A stretch of 64,000 nucleotides of DNA from Stichopus chloronotus (GCA_021234535.1 CM037840.1:7057094-7121093), one strand, 5' to 3'; positions 1 to 11,346 are shown, counted from the stretch's first letter. The notes: generated by a model not told the origin, from the sequence alone. Numbers and translations: made by a program.

Positions 1-320
1 AAATTTTGTAAACATCATATCTCAAGAATGGAAGCTTTTACAGATGTCATCAGCATTCAATATGCGGTTGTATCTCATTGAGCACAAGAACCATTTGGTC
101 TTTAATGGAGGTCAAAGGTCATTCGACGTCAACAAGGGACAAATTGTGACAACCTTGACGACATGATCTCAAGAATGAAAGCTTGTACAAACCCCATATT
201 TCATATAAAGCATAGGTAGCTTGTGACACATCCTATAATACACTATGTCAGATTCAGAAAAAAAAATACTATTCTCATAATCGGATCATCGAAACCATAA
301 TGCATTTGTGTATTTTGGTT
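1..320 (-). mobile_element. Half-site-array element, 5' end, cut by window edge
   Basis: Minus-strand copy of the modular element family described at 14497-15251. Bases 1-175 are array units: each has a stretch like ATCTCAAGAATGGAAGC, then AGGTCA-A-AGGTCA (109-121). Bases 180-320 are the 5' module, ending in the hairpin region with GATCATCGAAACC and AATGCATTTGTG. The same module is seen at 14497-14635 (opposite strand) and 63830-63965 (same strand). The rest lies outside the window. Confidence 0.75.
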
Positions 321-951
321 GGCCTAGGTGTATACATGGCCCACCCTGCATACTTTCTCTTTTAATTGACTAGTATTGTAGTATTTTGAAGTATATTGCA
401 TCGTATTTATTAATTAATTTGCATCATGTTAATTAATTGGCAAGCATCTTGACAAAGGTCAACTTCAAATTCCTGTAAATGGACAGCACATCTTACTCTC
501 TAGACTTGGGCCAGGTTAGGCGATAAACTTGAGTAGACCTTCACATTGTCTTTTAAATGTGAGGTGAATCAACTTTTCAGGTTCCATTATCACTATGTCA
601 GTGTAAAGTTAAATGACCCTATTGCCTGTCATGGAAAATGCTGGTTTTTCCTCCTCCTTTTTAATGCCTGCTGTGACTTACCTGTAATGTTTGTTTTCAA
701 GTGAGGAAATTTCAAGCTTTCAAATGACTGTCAATTCCTGTGATCCATAAATACTTCAACGTTCCTCGGCAGCGAATCCTAACATGATATGATACATTTT
801 CATACCTCCTGAGAAGACATACGTTAACCCTGACAGGCGGGCGAAGTCTCTCCATACAAGATCTTATACATGGGGAGGAAAATATCAGGTTAATTTAATG
901 TGCTCCCTGACCTGAGCAAGTCATCTTGCAAGTGAAAGCGCAGCCGCATAG
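321..951. other. Intergenic, no recognised feature
   Basis: AT-rich sequence with no convincing ORF, splice-flanked exon, inverted repeat or tandem repeat. Confidence 0.5.
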
Positions 952-965
952 GTAGTCATGGCAAC
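952..965 (+). promoter_or_regulatory. X-box-like RFX site upstream of the CIMIP1-like exon
   Basis: GTAGTCATGGCAAC has a perfect 3' half (ATGGCAAC) of the RFX X-box and a 4/6 match in the 5' half. RFX factors drive cilium genes in animals. It lies about 435 bp upstream of the ATG at 1400, whose product looks ciliary. A motif this short can occur by chance. Confidence 0.35.
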
Positions 966-1399
966 GGACGCTGGATATCGATTTTTGACGTGTATTTTGT
1001 ACGAACAATAGACAGTAAGTTGAGTATTGACTCCACAATGTGTATGGCAGTAGACTGTATAATTATAACCAGGGAGCTAGCACCGTCTAACAACGTTGGC
1101 TAATACTGCGAGTGGGGTGACAGGTGTGACCAATAGAATTTTATACCATCTTACACTCAGGAACTGTCGTGGAATCATAACTTGTTTTTGTTCACGAAGT
1201 TGAAACCTACGTGGAGTAGGTGATGGTGAGGTTGGTTATTAGACATCTGGTTCATGTAAATACAAGATTTATTTCATATAGACTTGTACTTATGTTCATT
1301 TGGTAGTTAATAATTTTTTTTTGTCGTGTCACTGCAACTGTGACTTCTCCACAACGATATCCTAGTCCAATCGATGTCTACTGACTGATGTAACTAAGC

Positions 1400-1692
1400 A
1401 TGACTCATATCTACGTTGATCGGCCTACTTCAACTGGCTATCGGATCAAGGTTCCTAGGCCAACGAGTTCATATCACGAAAAGTGCATTCCAGCATCTCA
1501 AAGAGCTTCAGAAGTCAACGCAACATTGAGCCATCCTCTAAGGCAAGACGTGGCCGCGAATGGAACGTCAACGATTATCAGCACAACTGGGCGGCCGTTT
1601 ACTCGCAGAGACTATGATGAGTGTCACCAGGTTAACGTAGACAAAATTTGGAGAGAGTCCTGCTCACGAGAACAGACTGCTATAACTAAATG
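1400..1692 (+). CDS. Probable N-terminal exon of a CIMIP1 (C20orf85)-like ciliary microtubule inner protein
   Basis: Open from an ATG for about 98 codons and more GC-rich than its surroundings. Residues 81-98 follow the spacing D-x-I-W-x6-E-x2-A-x3-W (D81, I83, W84, E91, A94, W98). I recall the same spacing near the N-terminus of human CIMIP1/C20orf85, a protein linked to the lumen of ciliary doublet microtubules. A consensus splice donor (GTATGT) follows immediately, so I end the exon at 1692 in phase 2; reading through would add only Tyr-Val before a stop. The next exon, expected to encode the Trp-Gly-Phe region, was not found. The N-terminal ~75 residues match nothing I know. An X-box-like motif lies upstream. 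Alternative: a chance ORF or an unrelated small protein. Confidence 0.5.
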
Positions 1693-2639
1693 GTATGTCT
1701 AATGTCATTTTTTTTTGTGTATTTGAAAAAAAGTAAAAAAATTCGTTAGTCATCGAAGGGGGCGGGGCGGGGAGTGTTGTGCTCAGGGTGCTCCCCACCT
1801 GGATCTGCGCATGACCGTTTATAACATTAGCCCTTCCCGTAAGTCTCCATTTCCCCTCTACATTCATTTAATCTGAGTCTTAACAAAAACTTCAGAATGG
1901 GAATTTATCGAGAGCTGGACATTTCTCAATGACAGTGTACAGTATGCATTGCAGTCTTCACCTTCACTTACTCCCTTCTCCCACATAAATCATTCATCAA
2001 TCAAGGTAATAGTTGACAGCGTTATTCTGCAAGTTTCTTGGGATTTAATCAATCCGTCAATCTGTATTTAATAGCACCTGGACTTGCCTACATGAATGTT
2101 TCTGTGTGCTATTATTTACGAGAATTTTCATGTGAGTAGTGCTTCCAGGTGCCTTTATTCGTACAAAAGTTCCGTGTGAATAGGCCCCACCAATTCATAA
2201 ATTATGTTCTCTGCGATCAACAATATACATCACACAAGAGGGACACTACACAGGGACTCTGCAGAAGTAAAAATACGACAAGTGACAACAAAGAAACAAG
2301 AGCAACAATGTAGCTTAAGCTCAGCCGTAGCTGTTATAGAGGAACCTTTGGAGTAAGAAATAACTGAAAGAGACGTAAAAAGTATAATCAAAATATTTAT
2401 TTAACTTCTGAATATAGCATGGATGGACTTGATGGTTTTGAATGTTTTATAAAAATGGCAAGTGAACCAAGCAAATATAATGTGAACTGAAAAGTTACCT
2501 TGGCTTTCGTAATTGTTATTAGTCGTTAAGTCATTTAACAGCAAAAGGTGGCAATCTGTATTGCATTGATAGAGTTGGAAATTTCTCTTGAAATCGGTTG
2601 GCATAGAAAAAATATTTGGCCTTATGTAATTATCTTGAA
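1693..2639. other. Non-coding, nothing recognised
   Basis: Intron of the gene above or intergenic. It holds a short G-rich stretch near 1757-1775 and otherwise unremarkable AT-rich sequence. Confidence 0.5.
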
Positions 2640-4095
2640 GTAGATAAAAGTAGTAATGTACTCTGTTGTATATGCTTGTGACATATGTAGTACCAGAAGC
2701 TTTGAAAGTATCATTACAAAGTATTACAACATAGTAAAAAAAGTATGAAGTTTAATCTGTAGGCCTACAAGATGTGACTTTACTTTACACTGAAGATAAT
2801 GAGTGATTTCTGAAGTCTTGTTTATATTTTGAAAAAAAAAAGTGTAGGAGACTCATAAAAGTATTAACAGTACAAAGTACGACAACATAGTAGAAATATA
2901 TAAAGCTTAATGTGATAACTTGGGTTTTTTTACATTAAAGATTGTATGAGATCTTCACTTGTTTTTGTCTGTTGACAAAGTGTGAAAGACTCAGGGGTCA
3001 AAATAATAGGCCTTCTTGCTTGAAGTTGACAGTAGGTGTATTTTTTATTCTTAATGTTATGTACTATCATGTTCTTGTTTACTAATAAAAGCCGTACTCA
3101 AGTTTCCACAGTAGTTGTTCATAAGGTAGAATTTGGTGGAATTCTTTGTGAAGTGAAAGACTGTGTAATTGAACTCGTAGCACAATTTTACAGTTCAGGC
3201 TTTTTAAAGATGCAGCAAATTTTGCTGAAGTTGTACAGTGATGATGTACAATCATGTTTTTGGTTACTGATTCTAAGTCGCACCCAAGTGTCCACAAAAG
3301 TTGTGTATGCAGGAAGTAGAATTTGGTCAGCATTCTTTGTGAAGTGAAAGATCATGTAATTGAGTAGTTAGCACATTACAACTCATTGTTTCCTTTGTGG
3401 GGGGGGGGGGAGTGGTGGGGGGAGGGGGAAGAGGGTGGATGGACGAAAAATTTTTGATTGTACAAATTTTCCAGTTGGCTGGAAACTTCATCTCCCAAGT
3501 GATATATTTCGCAAGTGCATTGGAGTAATGAAGAAAATGTTTAGCTTTACTTCAAGATGTATGTTGAAGGTCTGTCTTTTAGTTTATCATGCATATCCTA
3601 CTGCTGTCAGCAGCAGCAGCCAATTTTAGTTATGCTATTGGTTGAATGCAAAACTCGCTGAAAGTGAAGGCAGAAGATCTTTCAAGTTATACTTCCAAAA
3701 GTGAGGAACTGAAAGCATGATTTCTTAAACTCAAGAAATTTTTCGAACTTTTACACATTTACAATCATGTGGTGGTCATGTGGATATGAAATCACAAAAC
3801 TGTGATATCTTTAACTTGTCACTGCTAACCATTGTTTCCTATTTTTTTTTGGGGGGGGGGATAATTGATGATGGATGAACCGAAAATTTTGGACTTATCA
3901 AATTCCCTACTGACTGGAAACTGAATCCTCCAAGTGTTCCCATTCTGCAGTGCAATTGACCAATGAACAAAATGTTTAGCATCAGTTCAGAATGTATGTT
4001 CATGGCTTGCACTTTTGTTGTCCTAACAACAGGCAGGAAATATCAGGCATATGCTACTCGTGTCAGCGGCAGCAGTCAATTTTGAGTTATGATGA
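2640..4095. repeat. Block of diverged local tandem duplications
   Basis: Three sets of adjacent copies. About 2708-2820 and 2863-2960 share the CAACATAGTA...GAAG core, ~155 bp apart. About 3069-3180 and 3254-3370 share TTCTTTGTGAAGTGAAAGA with flanks, ~186 bp apart. About 3390-3640 and 3835-4090 share ATTGTTTCCT, a G-run, a GGATG(G)A motif and a GTCAGC(G/A)GCAGCAG end, ~445 bp apart. The copies are diverged, so the duplications are old. Small ORFs here are not convincing. Confidence 0.6.
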
Positions 4096-5229
4096 ACGCG
4101 GAAGAAACCTTCTTGAACAAGTGATAATAACGTGGTATCAGTAATACAAGGTTTAGCCAAGGTCAAATGCAAAGCCAATTTGTAGCAATAAGTACTAAGT
4201 CGATAGTTGCGGCAGGTAATTGTCTTATTGATGAGACAACCCGTAATACAATGGTATAATTGTACCATGTACTCAACACTATCAATGTGGGTATGGCGTA
4301 CCCACGCTTAACTTTCTGATTTAAGTAATTTGCACACCAACAAAAATGACCAGAGTGTTGCTACCTGAGTTGAAGGCGTGTGTGGAGCGTGATTATCAGA
4401 TGAACTTCGATATCGTCAGCATCCTTCCTCATTTGGGGTATAAAGATGATCACAATGATAAAATACGAAAAACATCAATTCGAAGCCAAGTTCATTTGAC
4501 ATGAGTAAGTCTGACATTGAACGTAACAAATTAATTAAAATCATATGCGTAATCACATACAAAAAACCCCGGAAAAACAGACCAATGAATTTCGCTGCCT
4601 GTACCCCATGAACCACGTGAAGTGGAATTAGTACCACCAAGTTACGTCATAGTTACAGGTACAAATAAATATTTTACACAGGGAGACTTTTAATTATGTG
4701 TCTTTAAAATTGTTGTATTCATGCGCTAAAAGTGAAAAAGAGCCTTTAATTCATAGGTCTTAATCATTAATGACAACATTAAATTTGCCGCATCTTTCCC
4801 AGCAACCACAATAGTTCCTACAAATATTATTTGCCTATAGTGCACCCATACTATAATACAATGACCCAACTCTTCTCATGAACCATCAGAGGGGAGAGCA
4901 GCTAAACCGAGTCACATAATAGGGAAAAACATGCACATCAAATAACATGACGGTTTCTACCATTGCGCAACTTACTAGAAAAGTGACTATTTACATGCGC
5001 CTTCCCCATACATTCTCCTTTCAACTTTTACTATTGTATAAAAACTGGGATAATATAAAGGCTTCACGAAAAATTACCTAATTACTGTTGTATGGTTTGA
5101 ATGCACAAAATATTCCCGAAAAGGGGGACTTCGCAAGAATTTAACTTTTGTTCAGCACAAATTGAACAATTTATACGAAACATATTATCAAGATCAGTGC
5201 AAAACTGAAAGACAAGCAGGGAATTTTAC
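4096..5229. other. Non-coding, nothing recognised
   Basis: AT-rich sequence without supported gene or repeat. Confidence 0.45.
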
Positions 5230-5455
5230 GTTTTCAAGCAAAGCCCCCTCCCGAGGTCAAATAGGGGTCAAATAAGTCGGGAAGAGTCGAAGCATACGGA
5301 TATCACTCTCGCTAACATCTCTACCAAATTTCAGCCAAATCTAACGAAATAAACATAAATGTCAGGCACTGAATCTCAAATGTTATTGTGGCAAACGTTT
5401 GCCGTGCACAACAGCAATAGCTCAGCTGAATGCTTTCAGCTGAGCTAAAAATGAA
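5230..5455 (+). mobile_element. 3' end of a Helitron/pearl-like element with terminal hairpin
   Basis: Ends in a perfect 13-bp stem with a 4-base loop (5418-5430 with 5435-5447), directly followed by AAAAA. The same GCAATAGCTCA...TGAGCTAAAAA structure ends the element at 41235-41850, but with different inner stem bases that still pair. The segment before it (ACCAAATTTCAGCC...) resembles the unit remnants before the other copy's end. The 5' limit is a guess. Confidence 0.5.
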
Positions 5456-6319
5456 AGGCAAGAGATAAAGAGAGAGCAAGAGCGACAGATAAGGTAGTGC
5501 TCAGAATAATACATAAGAGAAAAAGATTATGCCGAGATGACTAGTTGTAAAAAGATTCAGAAATACCAAAAAAAAAAAAAAACGAGATGAGAAATGTGAT
5601 AGAGGGAAACTTGATTCACAAAGAAGAGTAAAATATACGAAAAACAAGATTGGCAGAAAAAAGACCAAAGCACACAGGGTAAGCCAGAAAATACAGAATA
5701 TAAACATCCGTTAAAAAAAAAAGTTCTATAAAAAGTAGTGGAATACTAACAAGGCAAAAAAATATAGAGCAAAAAGCATTAGTTCATGACAAACGTTATA
5801 ACACTGATAATGATATACCATGTACCATTACCACATACTGGTCACATCATCAACCACTGACCACAAAGCATCGATGATCTCACTCAATAGTGAAATAGAC
5901 TACATCTAGTGTCAGTCTAGTGTCAGTCTAGTGTCAGTCTAGTGTTAGTGTCGGAGTTTATTATACTTTTAACCGTATTAGATAGTTAACTGCTGCCATT
6001 ACCGTGTAATATTAATTGCCGTCGGGGTGTATTTCCTACTTTGTATTAAAAAAAAACATTCTGTATCTCCTCGGTGTACCGGAATTAAGATGTGCCATGG
6101 TTTGCAGAAAACAGTATGGTACAAAACCATTGTTGTGTCCATCCCAATTTTTGGAAATCACGTAAAGACGAATCCCGTGTACCCAGCCTTAAAGTAAGGA
6201 TATCATGTCTGCAATTTGAAAAACAATCTGTGAAAAATAGTAATACATATAAGGAAAACTCCACTGAAATCTCTCATAAAGAGTGGTACAAAATCCACTG
6301 GGGAGAAATTTGCCACCTG
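5456..6319. other. Non-coding with an 11-bp minisatellite
   Basis: Purine-rich and AT-rich. At 5906-5949 an 11-bp unit (CTAGTGTCAGT) is repeated four times, the last with one change. The open frame beginning near 6092 starts at a TTG-like codon in simple sequence and was not accepted as a gene. Confidence 0.5.
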
Positions 6320-6605
6320 CGAGATAACCTTAAATGCAATCAGGTGCAGCATGTGGCGTCTTTGGTGTTTAAGACTGAGATATGAAGAATTCCAACTGGT
6401 ATTTTAGATGTTCGGACTATCGTCGCTCCTAGACTTAAATGTGAGAAGTTCAAATGGTATTTCAGATTTATTAAGAAATTTTTCATTACCGGGTAACCTT
6501 AGACACAATCTGGTGCAATGTTTGACATCTTTTTTGTACTAAAATTATTTAGATTGGGATATAAAAAATTTCAACTGGTATTTCAGATTTTGCTACTATC
6601 GACGC
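6320..6605. repeat. Degenerate ~168-bp tandem duplication
   Basis: Two successive copies share, in order: TAACCTTA, CAATC(A/T)GGTGCA, then (A)CAACTGGTATTT(T/C)AGAT and TACTATCG(A)CGCTC-like ends. Copies start near 6322 and 6490. Confidence 0.5.
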
Positions 6606-8035
6606 TCTGACAATTATTGGGGGAGGAGTGGCCTCTCCCACACCCCAACCTCCCTCCGGTTTGCAAAGACGCTGATTGTCAATAAAACTACCTTTTATTG
6701 TATGGTATAATTTACCTTCCCTTGCAAAACTATTCTTGAAGACATCATTGTTCCAAACATATCCTTTGACCTTTTTCTTCACTTTTAATAAGAAGTGATC
6801 ACAGTAGTAAGGAAATTGCTCAAATATGTGCACTCTATACAGTCGGATAAACGTAATGGCATTCAGTAGCCTCTAACACGTAAGTGATACATCATACAAG
6901 GCAAATTACAATGCAGTTACTCTTATATGAAAAAATTGAAGAATGTAATGGGAAGTTATGTAACAGACAAATTTTCATTTGAAACGAACACTGCCATCAT
7001 TACCGCTTAGGCACGTTGATCCAAAATGAGTGAATGTAAACTGATTTTGAGGTTCATCTCCACCCTGAACCCATCTCTTTTAACTTAGTGTCAGCACTGA
7101 TGATCTATCAGCATTGAAGATATTTGAATACATTGTTTCTACTTAAAAATCAGTCTTGAAATGATTTCTTGTACGAAAATTAAAAAATAGACTACTTACT
7201 TCGTTGGACATTACGTCTTTTAAGAATTTTTTTTTTGTTGCCTGATTATATGTGAGACGATTCATTGCAAACCGCACAGGTAATGCGACAATGTTAATTC
7301 TGTCTTAAATATCACGTTAAAACAAAGAATACACTATTTTAATGGAATGTGCAAAGCATGTTACTACGTGAATGTAGTTGTAGTTCTTAAACATAAAAGA
7401 AATATTGTCGAAGGTAAAAAAATGAACAAAATTTTTTAACGTCGAAAATTTCTATATCAGAATCAGAGAGTGAATGACTGAGTTGCAGTGTTGTACTATC
7501 ACACTGCTTCAGTGTGTGTGTTGCAAATGTACGTGAACATGTACAAGTGAGATACTTTTCTACTGCCTCTTTGGGGGCCCAAAGCAACGTCAACATCTAA
7601 AACACTTTACCGCTAGTTAATTAATCCATTTGCCATTATGTATTCTCTGCTCAAATGAGAAAAGATCTACCTTATACAACATTGTAAATATAAAGTAAAT
7701 CGGCGAGATGGAGTACTTTTTTTTCGTGCAAGCCATTTCTACCTGTAACTTTGTAATTTAATTTCAAATCTTAGTCAACGATCAGAAGCAAGCACGACAT
7801 TCCAGTATGTGTAGGTACCTGTAGCGTTACTTATTGTTAGTGAATGACACACAAAGTAATTATGTGTTGAAGTCTTCCACCTGATTTGCGATACAAAATC
7901 TTCTCCAGATTGATGTACAAAATGTACGTAATTGAAGTACACACTGCCACAGCACATGGTTGAAGTTACATCTCTATTTTAATTTCTTTTTTTTCTTTTT
8001 TTTCTTTTCGTTTAAAATGCCCCAAGTTTTGTAAG
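6606..8035. other. Non-coding, nothing recognised
   Basis: AT-rich. Short ORFs lack splice context or recognisable domains. No tandem or inverted repeat stood out. Confidence 0.45.
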
Positions 8036-8039
8036 AACT

Positions 8040-8150
8040 TGTGCCCGGTCTCGGATCCGAGTCCTCGAGTCCACAAGACCGACTTCGAGCCTTTGAACTT
8101 CGAGTCCGAGTCCTTGAAAATCGGGACTCGAGACCGGTCTATAGTCCTCC
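8040..8150. repeat. GAGTCC-rich simple repeat with inverted ends
   Basis: Degenerate repetition of GAGTCC/GACTCGAG words. The left end CCGGTCTCGGATCCGAGTCC is roughly inverted at the right end (CGGGACTCGAGACCGGTC). It is much more GC-rich than the flanks. Probably a fold-back remnant or locally amplified word; no coding potential. Confidence 0.5.
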
Positions 8151-8220
8151 AGCACTAGTAGTCGACAATGTAGACGTACAAATCACTAGAGAAATCAAAA
8201 CAAACGTTTAAAAGATTCTT

Positions 8221-8565
8221 TCAAAATGTTTCCGTATTTGAAAAGATGAATTTAACGTAGGGTGAATTCATAACTTGAAGTGTTAAAGTGACTTTCTCAG
8301 TGTCATTGAATTTGTAATTATGAAATGCTCTCCGCTTACTTTTGAGTCTGGTAATTTTCACAGTGTACATAGAATTACAATACCCTATGATTGGTGTCAT
8401 ACTGTATAGTCGTCTGGCGATTCGTGTCACTGTTCTAGATTTCACATCCTTGTACATTTTCTTCCTATATCGTTGACTCACTTTATTTGACGCAATGTCC
8501 TTAAATAATGATTTTATCTCATCTCTTTTGTTTTCTTTGGTCAGGGAGCAAACCTGTGGATTCAT
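8221..8565 (-). CDS. Hypothetical basic ORF, 114 aa, unrecognised
   Basis: The longest ATG-started ORF in this part of the window. The product is rich in Lys and Arg, with one basic stretch near residues 30-55 and another near 75-85. It has no signal peptide, membrane segment or motif I recognise. It could be a real exon, a fragment of a decayed transposon protein, or a chance ORF: 114 codons is not exceptional over 64 kb of six-frame AT-rich sequence. No splice pattern or neighbour supports a function. Confidence 0.2.
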   Translation of the reverse strand: MNPQVCSLTKENKRDEIKSLFKDIASNKVSQRYRKKMYKDVKSRTVTRIARRLYSMTPIIGYCNSMYTVKITRLKSKRRAFHNYKFNDTEKVTLTLQVMNSPYVKFIFSNTETF

Positions 8566-9562
8566 GAAAACGTTCGACCAAAAGGTCAGTCTTCTCCTCT
8601 TAGTTTCAAGCTTTATACTCTATTACTCTAAAATGATGATCTTAAGTCTTTAATATGTTTGGAAAATGAACTCGAGATGTTTTGAAATGTATTCGAGAAA
8701 GTGAATGAATTAGAGACAGCAATGAACTGAGGCCATCTTAAATTACGAAGGAATGTTACAATGGCGTTCCACGTGTGCGTAAAAGAAAGTAGACTTGCTT
8801 GGATATTTATTTAAGATTTTCCGATAAGTGTGAGTGATATTAATAATTTGTAATCCGAAAGGCCTCTTTCTGAACATTTAGTCCTATACGTATAATTAAA
8901 TTGCAATATTTCTTTTGAACCCCGTCAAGGGTAACTTAAAGGAACGATCCGATACCCCTTCGAACTTATCCATATATTCTGATGACGTACCAAACACTAA
9001 CAGTAAGCAGATTGGGGACAGACAGATGAAATCGAGGATATCGCAGTCGATGGTATCACTGCAACATAAATTAAGTCAAACCAACAGGAGGAAGCACCAT
9101 AAGGAGTTACTCTGCTATGACTGAAGTGACGTCATAACTAACTGAAGGATTGTAAAGGCTCAGTTACATTGCTATCGATGAACATCGTGTAGTTATCGCT
9201 TTTCATGGTGTAACTGAACAATTATCTCAATCTTTTATCATGTTAAGACTACCGAACATAACATACACATAGAAGTAGAGCTTAGTTGGCGAAACTCAAT
9301 AACTTGACTGAGTTTCTTGACGTAAGGTCTGTTAACTTCGTGGTTTAATGATTGCATTTCACTTGGAATGATACTTCCAAAGAATAGTTCTAAATATGTT
9401 TCTAAATATCTCTCTCCTAAAGTGTACTTGTGACTTTGCATAAGTACAATTCCGTAATTAAATCATTTTTTTTTTAAAAACACTTCCTGGCTCTCTCTCT
9501 CTCTCTATATATATTTATACTGTCATGTTTCTATATATGCACTATCATATTACCTGAAGGGT
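8566..9562. other. Non-coding; TC/TA microsatellite near 9490-9520
   Basis: Apart from a short (TC)n(TA)n tract nothing is recognised. An open stretch near 8915-9121 (+) is noted under rejected items. Confidence 0.45.
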
Positions 9563-9905
9563 GCAGTACCTCGTATCAGGAAGTTGCCATTAGAAGGAGA
9601 TATAACGCTTTGAAGTCATGTGTACAGCCGCGAAGTTTACCCAGTAATCTATCTTTTGTATCGTACTTGAGATTTATGGTATCTGCCATCTGCTACAGTT
9701 ACGGCATGAGTAAGGAGATTTCTGTTCTGCAATAGTGTTGCCAGTTCTCACGAAAACAATAAGTGTTCTGCCTATAGGTGTCGCTTGGTGTCGCGTATGA
9801 CAGTACAACATCTGCATGTATTTGGTGGATCTTAATGTATAAGCAGTAATTAAATTTTCCGTCCTATCTCCTTCTAATGACACCTCCCTGCTCGTATACT
9901 GTACG
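9563..9905. mobile_element. MITE-like element with ~40-bp imperfect inverted repeats
   Basis: The left end (about 9563-9607, containing CCATTAGAAGGAGATAT) is mirrored by the right end (about 9859-9905, containing ATCTCCTTCTAATG), with several further matching bases outward (CGTAT...). The 340-bp length and lack of a coding frame fit a non-autonomous DNA transposon. No clear target-site duplication was identified, so the superfamily is undetermined. Confidence 0.6.
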
Positions 9906-10494
9906 AAACTAAATAGAAGTAATTTGAGTCAAAACTTCTGTTTTATCATTTAATATATTTATATATATAATTAAACAAAAAAATACAAATTAGTATTTTA
10001 TGAATATACTGCTCATTCCCTTCCTTATTTGAGTTTCAATATTTCGGTTTTTGCGATGAAATTCACTCTCATCTCGCTCTATTCCCGTGTTAAGACCACG
10101 GATCTCTGTAATAGCTCCTTGCTTATAGACTCCTCTCTTTCCTATACATACGATTGTTTCACATCTCTTTCTTTTCTGAGATTTACGCCTCATTGAACTA
10201 TATATGTACGTATAATCTTTGAAACGCTGCTTAATTCAGATTTAGCAGAGTTGTGCTTCTTTTTTCACCTTGTTTTCTTTATTTCTAGTTCCTAATACTT
10301 TTCGTAAAGAAGGGCTCGTACGAATAAACTTGCATGGAGTTTCTTGTGTCAGCACCACTTTGTGAATGTTACTGTATTATTTTAGCTTCATCAATTCTTT
10401 ATTCATAACCTTGAAATTGACACAAATGTACCGTACATCAAATTAAATTGACTCACATTATGAAAACCTCTACGGATCATTCAACAGGTGATGG
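9906..10494. other. Non-coding, nothing recognised
   Basis: AT-rich with short TA-rich stretches (9955-9975). No supported feature. Confidence 0.45.
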
Positions 10495-10970
10495 GGGGGG
10501 GGGGGGGGGATTTCTTGATCTGGGCTGTCACATTATCAAACAGAGCGCCACCATCAGTTAACGCGTAGGGCACGAGGAAAGTTTTGACCAAAATACTTTT
10601 CAGATTGCGGAAAATGGTACTTCTTTACATGTCCCATTCCCCTATAACAAATTTTATTCAAGAGGATTGCAAGGTGGGGATTACATGGTTACACCTTAAC
10701 AGTACGTAGGATTTTGTCAAAGGGTGATTCGATTTGGAGAAAACAGTGGAGTGGCCCGAAAGAGCTGAGTGCCGACAGTTCTATCAAAGCGGAGCTTCAC
10801 CATCGGTTGGCGAGGAGCGGGAAAGAGAATTCTTGGGTCTAAAAACCCAACAGATGACCGGAAACGCATGAGACTATCTAAGCGGAGCGCCACATTTAAG
10901 CGCACGAGACTATCTAAGTGGAGCGCATTTGACATCCTTCGTGCAACTGTAGCTGACTTTTAAATTGCTC
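10495..10970. repeat. Dispersed CCACCATCGGTTGGCG-type repeat, two copies, with G-run
   Basis: After a run of ~17 G at 10494-10509 come two related blocks: GAGCGCCACCATCAGTTAAC at ~10542 and GAGCTTCACCATCGGTTGGC at ~10794. The latter is followed by short internal repeats (CTATCTAAGCGGAGCGC / CTATCTAAGTGGAGCGC). Related blocks occur at 14069-14130, 25725-25830 and, inverted, 43100-43135. A G-run preceding GAGCGCCACCATC suggests a shared element architecture. The ORFs here are artefacts of repeat composition. Confidence 0.45.
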
Positions 10971-10984
10971 CTATTGAATAATGG

Positions 10985-11260
10985 GTGGAACTTATGAGTC
11001 GTTGGGAAATACTTGGTCACAAACTTGAGGACAACTTTGCCGATATTTGTTTTGAATATCCCGCAATAGGGAGGGTTGAACCAGATAGTTTTTTGCGACG
11101 GTTTCTCTGCCCGACTCTGGCTGGTCCAAGGGGTGCGTTGTGCTCGAAGGAGTGTTCGTAGCCGATGATCCCTTGAGTGCCTCCTTGTAGTCTTTAACAG
11201 CGTCGTTGAAAGTGTTCTCGTTCCGGGATGGTTCGTTTGTTAACAGCAGTGGGGATGTTG
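10985..11260 (-). pseudogene. Retroelement protein fragment with Trp-Phe-Asn-Pro-Pro motif (PLE-type)
   Basis: Reading the minus strand in two frames gives a DYKEALKGS segment followed, after a frame change, by TIWFNPPYCGIFKTNIGK and a KYFPTTHKFHPLFNRSN-like continuation. This is typical of RT/GIY-YIG retroelement proteins of cnidarians and deuterostomes, in the linker between RT and endonuclease. It lies just downstream of the PLE at 11500-12900 on the same strand, but that PLE already has its own GIY-YIG end, so this is probably a fragment of a second, different element. It is frameshifted and inactive. Confidence 0.55.
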
Positions 11261-11311
11261 CGGGTGATGTGAAGTGGATGGTCAGACGTGGAATGGAGTA
11301 ATTGTTAATAT

Positions 11312-11346
11312 ATATATATATATATATATCTATATATATATATATT
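11312..11346. repeat. (AT)n microsatellite
   Basis: About 17 alternating TA dinucleotides with one C interruption. It separates the two retroelement fragments. Confidence 0.9.

Noticed and set aside
6092..6385. 97-aa ORF on plus strand
   Set aside because: Non-ATG start, overlaps a degenerate duplicated block, no recognisable motif.
8915..9121. Possible last exon encoding a polar 69-aa tail
   Set aside because: Starts at a non-ATG codon, acceptor-like sequence is weak, and no neighbour exon or domain supports it.
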